Assembly (NCBI RefSeq): GCF_030718205.1
Contig: NZ_JAUZQF010000007.1
Span: 372,001 to 436,000 of the forward strand
Source of the DNA: Nonomuraea turcica
Lineage (GTDB): Bacteria > Actinomycetota > Actinomycetes > Streptosporangiales > Streptosporangiaceae
Length of the DNA: 64,000 nucleotides
Direction: 5' to 3'
The position numbers were made by a program, and so were the translations under genes. The notes beneath the pieces were generated by a model that searched no databases, was not told the origin of the DNA, and saw nothing but the letters and a program-made list of their open reading frames with translations. This document shows positions 16,535-24,657 of the stretch, one piece after another. Positions within the stretch are counted from its first letter, which is position 1. Each line of letters begins with the position of its first letter.

Positions 16535-17250
16535 GTGAGGCGTCCTTCCAGCACGCGGGCGAGGTTGCCGCCCTGGATGAGGGCCCGGTCGGCGTCGTCG
16601 AGCGGGGCGAGGGCGACGCGGCCGAAGCCGATCCGCAGGTCGAGGAAGCAGGCGTCGGAGCCGTAGACGACACGGTCGGCGCCGACCAGGCCGGCGAGGC
16701 GGGCGATCCATCGCCCGGTCATCTTGGAGCCGCAGATCTCGAGGGAGACGTTCGGGTGCTCGCGGATCAGCTCGGCGGCGCGGGCGAAGCCGTACGGCCA
16801 GAGCCCGGCGTGCCCGAGCAGCAGCGGTACGCCGGGGTGCCGCCGCGCCACCGTGACGAACCGCCCGGGGTCGCTCCACGGCGAGTCGGTCTGGCCGTGG
16901 GCGAGCACGGGGAGGCCCAGCTCCCAGACGGGGTCGTAGCGGCGGTCGTCCAGGGGGCACTGGTGCACGTCCGGATGGATCTTGACGCCCCAGACGCCCT
17001 GGTCGGTGAGCCTGTTGCGCTGGTGGGGGTTGTAGACCTGCCACACGCCGAACCGGCCCGGGTGCCGCTCGGCCGCGGCGAACGCCAGCCGGTTGCCCGC
17101 CTCGGCGTCGGGGCCGACGGCGAGCAGGTGGCTGATGCCGATCGCGTCGATGCCCAGGCGGTCCATCAGGGCGACCATGCCGTCGGCCGACTCGTCGGGG
17201 ATGAGGAAGTCGGGCCAGGGACCGAGGTGGCCGTGCGCGTCGAGGATCAC
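16531..17250 (-). CDS. Amidohydrolase_2-type metal-dependent hydrolase, intact site (pair A)
   Basis: A 239-residue TIM-barrel hydrolase or decarboxylase-like protein. The metal site looks complete: DAHGH (His6, His8), VKIHPD, the later GHAGLWPYG histidine and the terminal Asp in VVYGSDA. GTG 17250 overlaps the stop of the upstream degenerate homologue by four bases, and its own stop overlaps the aminotransferase start. The family includes hydrolases of lactones and decarboxylases of ring acids; the substrate is unknown. Closely matched in length and motif to the gene at 20714-21442. Confidence 0.87.
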   Translation of the reverse strand: MILDAHGHLGPWPDFLIPDESADGMVALMDRLGIDAIGISHLLAVGPDAEAGNRLAFAAAERHPGRFGVWQVYNPHQRNRLTDQGVWGVKIHPDVHQCPLDDRRYDPVWELGLPVLAHGQTDSPWSDPGRFVTVARRHPGVPLLLGHAGLWPYGFARAAELIREHPNVSLEICGSKMTGRWIARLAGLVGADRVVYGSDACFLDLRIGFGRVALAPLDDADRALIQGGNLARVLEGRLT

Positions 17251-17915
17251 AGCAGGCTCCCTCCCGACGCGATCACGGCGACGTCGGCCTCCGGCAGGTC
17301 CAAGTGGTCGAGGAGGAAGCGGGGGCCGCAGTCGTCCATGACGGGGGCGCCGGTGCCGAACACCAGCCGTCCGGCACCGAAGTGGCCGGCCAGCCACTCG
17401 ACGCCGCGCTGGGTGTTGACCGTGCCGATCTCCAGCCACAGGTTCGGGATCGCGGTCATGAGCTCGGCGATCGCGCGCAGCCGCCGGTAGCCGGGGTTGA
17501 GCAGGAGGATGCGCTGCTCGGGCAGCTCCCTGGCGAGGGCGAACAGGTGCCCTGGCGAGGTCTCCTCGAAGTCGATGGCCGCCGTCACGCCGAGCGCCGC
17601 CAGCCAGCGCAGGGCCGTCGGCCCGGTCAGCTCGAAGCGATGCCGGGCCGGGCAGAGCCTGACCATGGGCACGTCCCAGTCCGGCACCGGCTCGAAGGAT
17701 TCGGGCAGCAGCACAGGGACCGGGACGAGCCGGGGGTCGTCGAGGCCGAGCAGCGCCTCGTTCCCGGCGCGGACGTCGGAGTAGAGGGCCAGGGTGTGGG
17801 TCACGTAGGCCTGGTGGATGCCGAGCCGGTCCATCTCCGGCCGCTGGTCCTCCGGCAGGTCGTCGAAGGGGACGGGGCCGATGAGCCGGTGGGCGTCCAC
17901 GACGAGATCTGGCAT
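17247..17915 (-). CDS. Amidohydrolase_2-like protein lacking metal ligands (pair A partner)
   Basis: A 222-residue protein that aligns by eye with its downstream neighbour but has lost catalytic residues. The N-terminal DxHxH is DAHRL (second His replaced) and the final GSD/GTD is FGTGAP (Asp replaced). The frame is intact with normal codon use, so it is not a decaying pseudogene. Start ATG 17915 shares one base with the stop of the propeller gene (TGATG), and its end overlaps the active homologue. A structural or regulatory subunit of a heteromeric hydrolase is the likeliest reading (inference). Confidence 0.75.
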   Translation of the reverse strand: MPDLVVDAHRLIGPVPFDDLPEDQRPEMDRLGIHQAYVTHTLALYSDVRAGNEALLGLDDPRLVPVPVLLPESFEPVPDWDVPMVRLCPARHRFELTGPTALRWLAALGVTAAIDFEETSPGHLFALARELPEQRILLLNPGYRRLRAIAELMTAIPNLWLEIGTVNTQRGVEWLAGHFGAGRLVFGTGAPVMDDCGPRFLLDHLDLPEADVAVIASGGSLL

Positions 17916-19894
17916 CAGCTGACGGTGAGGAGTGGGCAGCTCGGGTCGAGGTCGATCCTGGCCAGGTGCCGGCCGCTCAGGGCCCACGCTTTCCAGGAGC
18001 CGGGCTCGAAGTGGAGCTGCGGGTTGGTGTACCACTCGTCGCCCAGGCCCGCGGCCAGGTGCGTGGCCTGGTCGCTCAGCTCGTAGGCGTTGCCGCCGCC
18101 GAAGAACGTGCTGACGAACACCTTGCCGCGGTGCGTGGTCAGCTCGCCGTACCCGGACAGCTTGCCCTGGTGCTTGACCGTTCTGGTGGCCAGGTCGAGG
18201 GCGATCCAGGCGCCGGAGTCGCGTTTGTACACGCCGTAGAGCAAGCCGCCGTGCACCTTGATGTCCTGGAAGGTACGGAAGCCGGGGACCGGGTCCACCT
18301 GCCACAGCACGGTGCGGGAGCGCAGGTCGAAGGCCGCGACGGACGCCGAGGTCTTCACCGGCGGAACCCCGCCGCCGCCGAGCACGTCGCCGCCCAGGTA
18401 GACGACGCCGTTGCGGGCGTCCAGCGACAGGCTCATCAGGCTCTGATCGGGGATGACGCCCTTGTAGACGTCGATCTCGCCGGTGTCGGGGTCCACGATC
18501 GACAGGGCGCCTTCGAGCTTGGCGCCCAGCGGGGCGGAGGCGACCAGCAGCTTGTCGGTCACCGGGTCGTACTCGATGTCCCACGGGCGCTGCTGGTCGT
18601 GCCCCAGAGAGCCGAGGCTGCGGACCTCGTCGGTGCGGAGGTCGATGGAGATGATTTTCCCGCTGGGGTAGATGGCGGCGTAGATCTTGTTGCCGCGCCG
18701 CACGAGGTCCTTCGGCTCGCCGGGGACGCGGAACCTGCGCTGCTTTCCGGTACGCAGGTCGCGTACGTCCATGAAGAAGTGGCCGCCGACGTAGACGGCG
18801 CGGCCGGGCACCAGCAGCATGCTCTGCGGGCGTTCGGGGCCGCTCGGCAGACCGGCCTCGATCAGGTCGGTGAACTCCGACCGGCCGGTCCGCAGGTCCA
18901 GCGACCACATGCCGCCGCTGCCGGAGAAACCGACCAGGGTGTCGTCGCCGGCCAAGGCGAGCCGCCTGGTCTCGTCCTCCCGCGACGGCGAGTCGGCGAC
19001 CTTGGTGAGCGCGCCGTCGCCGGTGCGGTAGCGGTGGACGGCGCCGTCGGGGCGTGTGGTGCCGTACACCGTGCCGTCGGCGGCCACGGTGAGCGCGTCG
19101 AGGCTGCTGCCCGACGGGATGGCGACGTGCCGGGCGTCGGTGCCGTCCTTGCGTACGTCGATGAGGCTCGGACCGCTCACCGCGAAGACCCGGTCGCCGT
19201 GCTCGGCGAGGACCCCGATGCCCGTCGTCCCCTGGGCCAGCTCCTTGACGGCGCCGGTCGCCCGGTTGATCGCGACGAGCTTGCCCTTGTCGAGCAGGCC
19301 CGCGTAGACGTTCTGGGCGTCGGCGGCGACGGCCCTGACGTAGCGCTCGCCGGTGGCCAGCACCCCGAAGTCGCGGACCGCGCCGGTGGCGGGGACGTAC
19401 TCCTTGACCCGGCCGTCGGGGTAGGTGCCCGCGTAGAGTGTCCCGTCCGGGGCCGCGGCGAGGGCCCAGATGTAGCCGCCGTTCCTGCCGAAGGAGTCCA
19501 GGTGCGCCACGTCGCCGGTGGCCGGGTCGAAGCTGTAGAGGTCGGGGACGGGGTACGTGCCGACGTAGACCTTGCCGCCCGACACGGCCGTGGCCCAGCC
19601 GCCCTCGGGCTCCCCGGTCGCCGGGCCGTCGGGCAGGCGCACGCTCCTGACCACCTTCCGGGTGGCCAGGTCGATCTCGGCCAGCACGGGCGGCTTCTGG
19701 CCGCGCGTGACGACGTACGCCTTGCCTTCGTGGACGGCGGCGCCCACGATGGCCCCGGTCACCGACGCCGGCCCGAACGTCTCCACCCGGGGCCCAGCAC
19801 ACGAGGCCCCCGATTCGGCTCGGGCGGCCTGGGCCGGGACCATGGATGCGAGCAGGGTGGCGGCCAAGGCCACCGCGAGGGGTCTACGCGGCAC
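17915..19894 (-). CDS. Secreted beta-propeller protein A
   Basis: A 659-residue exported protein. VPRRPLAVALAATLLASMVPAQA at the N-terminus is a signal peptide with a twin Arg (Sec or Tat cannot be decided). The mature part is built of repeated four-strand units such as GGKVYVGTYPVPDLYSFDPATGDV, typical of PQQ/YVTN-like propellers; roughly a dozen Y-x-G-T/DPATG units suggest one large or two fused propellers. GGAGGT precedes the GTG at 19894. It heads the operon with two amidohydrolase-like genes and aminotransferase A and has a paralogue at 21486-23438. Ligand binding or lyase activity is possible; neither is shown. Confidence 0.8.
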   Translation of the reverse strand: MPRRPLAVALAATLLASMVPAQAARAESGASCAGPRVETFGPASVTGAIVGAAVHEGKAYVVTRGQKPPVLAEIDLATRKVVRSVRLPDGPATGEPEGGWATAVSGGKVYVGTYPVPDLYSFDPATGDVAHLDSFGRNGGYIWALAAAPDGTLYAGTYPDGRVKEYVPATGAVRDFGVLATGERYVRAVAADAQNVYAGLLDKGKLVAINRATGAVKELAQGTTGIGVLAEHGDRVFAVSGPSLIDVRKDGTDARHVAIPSGSSLDALTVAADGTVYGTTRPDGAVHRYRTGDGALTKVADSPSREDETRRLALAGDDTLVGFSGSGGMWSLDLRTGRSEFTDLIEAGLPSGPERPQSMLLVPGRAVYVGGHFFMDVRDLRTGKQRRFRVPGEPKDLVRRGNKIYAAIYPSGKIISIDLRTDEVRSLGSLGHDQQRPWDIEYDPVTDKLLVASAPLGAKLEGALSIVDPDTGEIDVYKGVIPDQSLMSLSLDARNGVVYLGGDVLGGGGVPPVKTSASVAAFDLRSRTVLWQVDPVPGFRTFQDIKVHGGLLYGVYKRDSGAWIALDLATRTVKHQGKLSGYGELTTHRGKVFVSTFFGGGNAYELSDQATHLAAGLGDEWYTNPQLHFEPGSWKAWALSGRHLARIDLDPSCPLLTVS

Positions 19895-19922
19895 GGCCGC
19901 ACCTCCACAGCTTGTTGCCCTA

Positions 19923-19940
19923 TTTTGGCCCAGACCGTAA
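19923..19940. promoter_or_regulatory. Regulon operator copy 1 (divergent promoter)
   Basis: TTTTGGCC-CA-GACCGTAA: a perfect right half-site and a partial left half-site of the palindrome TTACGGTC-N2-GACCGTAA found at five places in the 15-33 kb locus. It lies between the divergent starts at 19894 and 19974, so it could control both operons. Confidence 0.55.
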
Positions 19941-19973
19941 TGTGCTGAACTTGATAAGTCAATGGAGGCGGTT

Positions 19974-20717
19974 GTGACGGCGTTCGACGCAAGCAAGCTG
20001 GTCGGCGAGCTCGGGGTGACCCTCGACGTGGATGTCCTGGTCGGCGCCTACCCCGACCGCGACGGCCCGCCCGGCACGCCCCGGTCGGTGCTGGACACCC
20101 TGACCGCACACCGCATCCGGGCGGGCGCGGTCGCGTCCCTGCGGGCCACGCTGTTCGACATGCGGTCGGGCAATGACGAGGTCCTGGCTCTGGCCGCGAG
20201 CGACGACACCAGAGGCGAGGTCGTGCCGGTCGGGGCCGTGGATCTGCGCGACCCCATCGGCGCCGTACAGGAGATCGACAGGCTCGCCGAGCTGGGCGTG
20301 AAGGCCATCAGGCTCTTCCCCGACGAGCAGGGCGTCGAGGCGGGCTTTCCCTCGGTCCGCCACGTCGCCAGGAAGGCGGCCGGGCTCGGGCTCGTCGTGC
20401 TGACCGGCGGGGATGTGCGGCGCTTCTGGCAGCCGTTCTCCGGGCTGGACGCCACGGTCGTCTTCCTCGACACGCACTTCTACCACCTGGGCGACTTCCT
20501 CGTGGTCGCCGCCGACGAGCCCGGGTTCCACACCTCGACCCGCCTACTCAACTCCCCCGACGCGCTGGAGACCGTGCCGCCGGACCGGCTCCTGTACGGC
20601 TCCCGCACCCCTCACTACGAGCCCGTCGTCCCCCTGCTGCGCCTGGCGACGAGCGGGCTGAAGCCGGACGAGATCGCCGCCGTGGCGGGCGGCAACGCGA
20701 GGAGGCTGCTCGGATGA
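19974..20717 (+). CDS. Amidohydrolase_2-like protein lacking metal ligands (pair B partner)
   Basis: 247 residues from the GTG at 19974, which has GGAGG five bases upstream (an ATG at 19962 contains that ribosome site and is less likely). The barrel-like pattern AELGVKAIRLFPDEQG...LYGSRTPHYEP follows the amidohydrolase_2 outline. The N-terminal HxH is replaced by LDVDVLVG and the final Asp by Arg (GSR), so no metal site is expected. It overlaps the intact homologue by four bases (ATGA), the same active/degenerate pairing as on the minus strand at 16531-17915. Confidence 0.72.
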   Translation: MTAFDASKLVGELGVTLDVDVLVGAYPDRDGPPGTPRSVLDTLTAHRIRAGAVASLRATLFDMRSGNDEVLALAASDDTRGEVVPVGAVDLRDPIGAVQEIDRLAELGVKAIRLFPDEQGVEAGFPSVRHVARKAAGLGLVVLTGGDVRRFWQPFSGLDATVVFLDTHFYHLGDFLVVAADEPGFHTSTRLLNSPDALETVPPDRLLYGSRTPHYEPVVPLLRLATSGLKPDEIAAVAGGNARRLLG

Positions 20718-21442
20718 TCATCGACGTGCACGCCCACTGGGGCCCGTGGTTCTTCACCATGGACGTCGCCGGAGCCAACCTGACCGCCATGGACCGCTTC
20801 GGCATCGACCTGTCCATCGTCTCGGCCACCGAAGCGGTGATCTACGACGCCCCGGCGGGCAACCGGGCCCTGGCCGCCTGGCTGGATACCCAGGACCGCC
20901 ATCTCGGATATGTCACCATCAATCCCCGCAGACCGGCCGACGCCGAGCGGGACCTGCGCGCATTCCTGCCCACCGGCAAGTTCGTCGGCGTCAAGATCCA
21001 CACCGACTACACGCGATCGCCCGCCTCCTCGCCGCAGACGCGGGAGGCGCTGGCCATGGTCGCGGAGGCCGGAGTGCCCGCGCTGGTCCACACCTGGGGC
21101 GCCACGGTGCTGGACCTGGCCCAGACCTGCCTCGACACGCCCGGCCTGCGGGTCATCGCGGGACACATGGGCGCCGACGGCTACGCCCACGCCATCGAGG
21201 CCGCGAACGCCTGCGACCGCCTCTACCTGGAGCCCTGCTACTCCCACGCCCCCACCGGCCGCATCGCGCAGGTGGCGGCCGCCGTGGACCGCACACGGCT
21301 GCTCTTCGGCACCGACTCGACCCTCATCGACCCGGCCTCGGCGTTCGGCGCGGTGGCGGCGGCGGGTCTCGACCCGGAGACGGCCGAACTGGTCGCGTGG
21401 CGGAACGCCGCCCAGCTTTTCGATCTAGACATTACGGCCTAG
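20714..21442 (+). CDS. Amidohydrolase_2-type metal-dependent hydrolase, intact site (pair B)
   Basis: A 242-residue TIM-barrel hydrolase starting MIIDVHAHWGPW (His6, His8). Further ligand positions are present: VGVKIHTD, ALVHTWG, VIAGHMG and LFGTDST. It strongly resembles the protein at 16531-17250 in size and motif order, so the two pairs probably arose by duplication. It is translationally coupled to the degenerate partner. Operator copy 2 overlaps its stop codon. Confidence 0.87.
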   Translation: MIIDVHAHWGPWFFTMDVAGANLTAMDRFGIDLSIVSATEAVIYDAPAGNRALAAWLDTQDRHLGYVTINPRRPADAERDLRAFLPTGKFVGVKIHTDYTRSPASSPQTREALAMVAEAGVPALVHTWGATVLDLAQTCLDTPGLRVIAGHMGADGYAHAIEAANACDRLYLEPCYSHAPTGRIAQVAAAVDRTRLLFGTDSTLIDPASAFGAVAAAGLDPETAELVAWRNAAQLFDLDITA

Positions 21443-21449
21443 GCCGTTA
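21432..21449. promoter_or_regulatory. Regulon operator copy 2
   Basis: TTACGGCC-TA-GGCCGTTA, a near-perfect palindrome, overlaps the TAG stop of the amidohydrolase gene and lies 37 bases before the beta-propeller B start. It implies an internal regulated promoter for the propeller gene. Confidence 0.6.
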
Positions 21450-21485
21450 TACCGTGCGGCCAATCTCAACGAGGAGTGACCGCGA

Positions 21486-23438
21486 ATGATCCCCCGCCGC
21501 CGTTTCCTCCAAGCCGCAGCCGCCTCCGCCGCCGCGGCCACCCTCCCGGCCAGCCCCGCGTCGGCCCTCCCGGCCACGCCGGCGCCGGCCGCCGCCCGCG
21601 AGCCGGAAGGCACGATCACCGACCTCGGCCCGGCCAGCGTCGCCAGCCCCCTGGGCAACGCCGAGTTCGTCGGCGACGTGCTCTACATGGGCTCGCGCGG
21701 CCTGGCGCCCAACGTCGTGGGCGCCTGGGACCTGGCCCAGGACAAGGTCACGGCCCACTTCGAGATCCCCACCGGTGTCGGCATCTGGGCGATGTGCAAG
21801 ACGGGCACCGACGTCTACGTCGGCACCCACTCCCGGTCGGACCTCTACAAGATCGACACGATCACGGGCACCACCACCCGGCTCGCCCAATATCCGGACC
21901 CGTACATCTGGACCATGGCGGCCTCCCCCGACGGCAAGGTCTACCTGGGTACGTCGCAGCCGGGGCGCGTGGTGGAGTACGACCCGGCCACCGGCGTCAG
22001 CCGCGATCTCGGCCAGCCCGCGCCGGGCGAGGCGTATGTCCGCAGCATCCAGGCCGACGCCACCCACGTCTACGCCGGCGTCGGCTCCAACGCCCATCTC
22101 GTCGCGATCGACCGGCAGACCGGGGAGAAGCGCGAGTTGCTGCCCGCCGAGGTGGCCGACCGCGACTGGGTGTCCAGCATGTCGATCAGCGACACGCACG
22201 TGGCGGGTGGCATGAACTCGCTGGCGGAGCTGATCGTGCTGGAGAAGGCGAACCCGGCGGCGTACAAGGTGGTCAAGGCCACGGCCCCGGGCGAGAAGTA
22301 CATCGTGTCGGTGCTGATCCACGACGGCTGGGTCTACTTCGCCGGCCGCCCCTCCGGAACCCTCTACCGGTACCAGATCGCGACCGGCGCGTACGAGGTG
22401 CTCGGCGTGCCGTTCCCGGAGGCGGCCACCGTCCGGATCCTGGAACACAAGGGAAAGATCTACGGCATGCAGGACCCCGGCGTCTTCGTCTACGACCCGG
22501 CCACCGGCACGATCGACTATGTCAGCCACGTGCAGAAGGGCTACCGATCCGCCCCCGAGGAGCCGATGTCGGTGCACTGCGACGGCGAGCACGTCTACGT
22601 CGGCGGGAAGGGCGGCTGCGACATCCACGACCTGGCCACCCGCCAGGTCACCCGGCTGGCCATCGCCGGCGAGCCCAAGACCATCATGACCGTCGACGAC
22701 ACCACGTACCTCGGCATCTACACCCAGGCCGCCCTCTACTCCCACCGCGCCGGCGACCCGGAGGCCAAGCTGCTCTTCCGCACCGGCCACAACCAGGACC
22801 GGCCGAAGGACCTGGTGCACGACAAGCTGACCGGGCTGATCGTGATGTCCACCCAGCCGGAGCCGGGACACCCGAACGGCGCCCTCGACGTGTACGACCC
22901 GCGGACCGGCAAGCTCGACACCTACCGGCCGATCGTCGAGCGTCAGACCGTGTTCTCGCTGACCGCCCTGCTCGGCACCGTCTACCTCGGCACCAGCACG
23001 CAGGAGGGTCTCGGCGCCCCGCCGGCCACGACCACGGCCAGGCTGGCGGCCTTCGACCTGCGCACGCGGAAGGTCCAGTGGGAGATCGAGCCGGTGGCCG
23101 GCGCGAAAGCCGTCACGAGCCTGAAGCACACGCCGCTCGCCCTGTACGGGATCACCGACGGCGGCGTCCTGTTCGAGTACAACCTGCGCCGGCGCGCGAT
23201 CACCCGCACGCTGCGGGTGTGCGAGCGGGGCGGGGACCTGGTGCTGGCCGGGCTCCACGCGTACACCAGCGACGAGGACGCCGTCTACAAGATCGACCTG
23301 GTCGGCTTCACGTCCCGCAAGCTCGTGGAAGGGCTGGCGAGCGACTGGTTCGGCGGCGGCTCCCGGATCAACATCGACCCGTCCCGTAAGGCCCTGTACG
23401 GCCTCAAGGGGCGCAACCTCATCCGTATCGCCATCTGA
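21486..23438 (+). CDS. Tat-exported beta-propeller protein B
   Basis: A 650-residue protein with a Tat signal (MIPRRRFLQAAAASAAAATLP, cleavage after ASA near residue 27). The mature part has repeated beta units with recurring VYxGT and DPATG turns (VYVGTHSRSDLYKID, VYLGTSQPGRVVEYDPATG, VYAGVGSNAHLVAID). The order of repeats, length and C-terminal section (ASDWFGGGSRINIDPSRKALYGL) parallel propeller A, whose end reads DEWYTNPQLHFEPGSWKAWAL. A Tat route suggests it folds, perhaps with a cofactor, before export. GAGGAG lies upstream of the ATG. Role unknown; it ends three bases from the convergent DHDPS-like gene. Confidence 0.82.
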   Translation: MIPRRRFLQAAAASAAAATLPASPASALPATPAPAAAREPEGTITDLGPASVASPLGNAEFVGDVLYMGSRGLAPNVVGAWDLAQDKVTAHFEIPTGVGIWAMCKTGTDVYVGTHSRSDLYKIDTITGTTTRLAQYPDPYIWTMAASPDGKVYLGTSQPGRVVEYDPATGVSRDLGQPAPGEAYVRSIQADATHVYAGVGSNAHLVAIDRQTGEKRELLPAEVADRDWVSSMSISDTHVAGGMNSLAELIVLEKANPAAYKVVKATAPGEKYIVSVLIHDGWVYFAGRPSGTLYRYQIATGAYEVLGVPFPEAATVRILEHKGKIYGMQDPGVFVYDPATGTIDYVSHVQKGYRSAPEEPMSVHCDGEHVYVGGKGGCDIHDLATRQVTRLAIAGEPKTIMTVDDTTYLGIYTQAALYSHRAGDPEAKLLFRTGHNQDRPKDLVHDKLTGLIVMSTQPEPGHPNGALDVYDPRTGKLDTYRPIVERQTVFSLTALLGTVYLGTSTQEGLGAPPATTTARLAAFDLRTRKVQWEIEPVAGAKAVTSLKHTPLALYGITDGGVLFEYNLRRRAITRTLRVCERGGDLVLAGLHAYTSDEDAVYKIDLVGFTSRKLVEGLASDWFGGGSRINIDPSRKALYGLKGRNLIRIAI

Positions 23439-23441
23439 CGC

Positions 23442-24587
23442 CTAGGAGGCGGCCGCCAGGACCTCGGCGCGCTCCCCGTCCGGGAGGGCCGGTCCGTACG
23501 GGTCGTGAGCGTGGGACTCGGGGATCAGGCCCTCCGCGGCGGCCAGCCAGAACATGCGCTGGACGTACCCCTCCATGGGGCCGGTGAACGTGACCGCGGC
23601 CAGGCGGTCCAGCCGTGCGGACGCCTTCTCGAAACCGCGCAGGTCGTCGCCCTCGAACGCGCGCATCACGGCCGCCGTCGTCTCCACCGACGCGGCCGCG
23701 ATGCCCACCAGCGCCGCCTCCGCGCCCCACAGGAGCGACGGGCCGAACATGCGGTCCTCGCCGGTGATCGCCAGCCTGCCGGCCTCCCGGGTGAGGGCGA
23801 TCGTCTCCTGGCATCCCATCGCGTCCGACAACAGCGCCGTCTTGAGCCCGGCGACGCCGGGCAGGTGCAGGATGCGGCGGAGTGTGGCGGGCGGGCACGG
23901 CTGCGTGTACAGGTCGAATGCGATCATCGGCAGCCCGGCGGCCGCCCACACCGCCTCGTGCAGCGCCACCCGATCCCCCGGCGACGGGAACACCAGCACC
24001 CCGTCAGCCCCAAGCTCGGCCGCCATCCGCGCGTCGGCCACCGCCCCCGGCTCAGCCTCGGCTCGGGTGTCCCGTGTCGGCCCGTCGCCCGTGCCGACGG
24101 GGGTGGCGACCTCTCCCCCACTGTCCCGCAGCCCGCCATCGCGCCGGTCAGCGGTGTCGGGGCCGGACGGCTGGTCAACGCCGCCGGATTCGGCGGACGT
24201 GCGGGCGACACCGCTGCACCCAGCGGGCAGCCCGGGGGGACGGCTGGACCTGGCGGGTGGCCGCGCGGCGCTGCCGGCCGCGGCGGCCGGCGGAGGGGCG
24301 GCGGGTGGTGGGGTGCCGCCGATGCCGACGATGACCGGGGCGCCGGTCCGGCGGGCGCGGGCGATGACGCCGGCGCGGACATCCGGAGGCAGGAAGGGGC
24401 CGCGGCCGGTGTGGGCGAGGACGGCCAGGGCGTCGGCGCCCGAGGCGACCAGCCGCTGGAAGTACGCCTCCGCGAGGTCGAGGTCCACCTCCCCCGCCTG
24501 CGTCATCGGCGTCAGCGCGGCGGCCACCAGTGCCCCGCGCAGGCGGTCACGGAGCCGCGCGGCCTGCGGGTCGATCGGCGTACTCAT
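23442..24587 (-). CDS. DHDPS-family lyase with a large low-complexity insertion
   Basis: A 381-residue member of the class I aldolase family of dihydrodipicolinate synthase and N-acetylneuraminate lyase (usually ~300). Family marks: GADALAVLAHTGRG, Tyr227 in MIAFDLYTQP and Schiff-base Lys249 in GVAGLKTALLSD. Residues ~92-181, inserted exactly after VPVIVGIGG-type strand VIVGIGGT and before ADARMAAELGADGVLV, are Pro/Ala/Gly/Ser-rich and apparently disordered. Start ATG 24587 follows GGGGGAG; a GTG three bases earlier is an alternative. It probably cleaves or forms a pyruvate-linked bond in the locus pathway; the substrate is unknown. Confidence 0.8.
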   Translation of the reverse strand: MSTPIDPQAARLRDRLRGALVAAALTPMTQAGEVDLDLAEAYFQRLVASGADALAVLAHTGRGPFLPPDVRAGVIARARRTGAPVIVGIGGTPPPAAPPPAAAAGSAARPPARSSRPPGLPAGCSGVARTSAESGGVDQPSGPDTADRRDGGLRDSGGEVATPVGTGDGPTRDTRAEAEPGAVADARMAAELGADGVLVFPSPGDRVALHEAVWAAAGLPMIAFDLYTQPCPPATLRRILHLPGVAGLKTALLSDAMGCQETIALTREAGRLAITGEDRMFGPSLLWGAEAALVGIAAASVETTAAVMRAFEGDDLRGFEKASARLDRLAAVTFTGPMEGYVQRMFWLAAAEGLIPESHAHDPYGPALPDGERAEVLAAAS

Positions 24588-24635
24588 CACAAGCTCCCCC
24601 TTGCCGGACGTTCCGGGCGACCAGCGTAGGCCGTT

Positions 24636-24656
24636 CGGCTCCGGGACGGGGAGCCG
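24636..24656 (-). terminator. Hairpin after the sugar ABC permease genes
   Basis: CGGCTCC and GGAGCCG form a 7-bp stem around a 7-nt loop directly after the permease stop at 24658. There is no U tract, as is usual in actinomycetes. It may separate the transporter operon from the DHDPS-like gene or allow partial read-through. Confidence 0.4.
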
Positions 24657-24657
24657 G

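Noticed and set aside
17247..19802. An 851-codon frame that could suggest a propeller-hydrolase fusion
   Set aside because: Only its last 222 codons are real (17247-17915); the rest is a shadow of the propeller gene in another frame, whose own frame is clearly coding.
24045..24314. Sequencing frameshifts as the cause of the odd DHDPS segment
   Set aside because: The frame stays open for ~90 codons and both flanks resume exactly at family motifs in the same frame; two compensating errors are possible but less simple. Kept as a finding instead.
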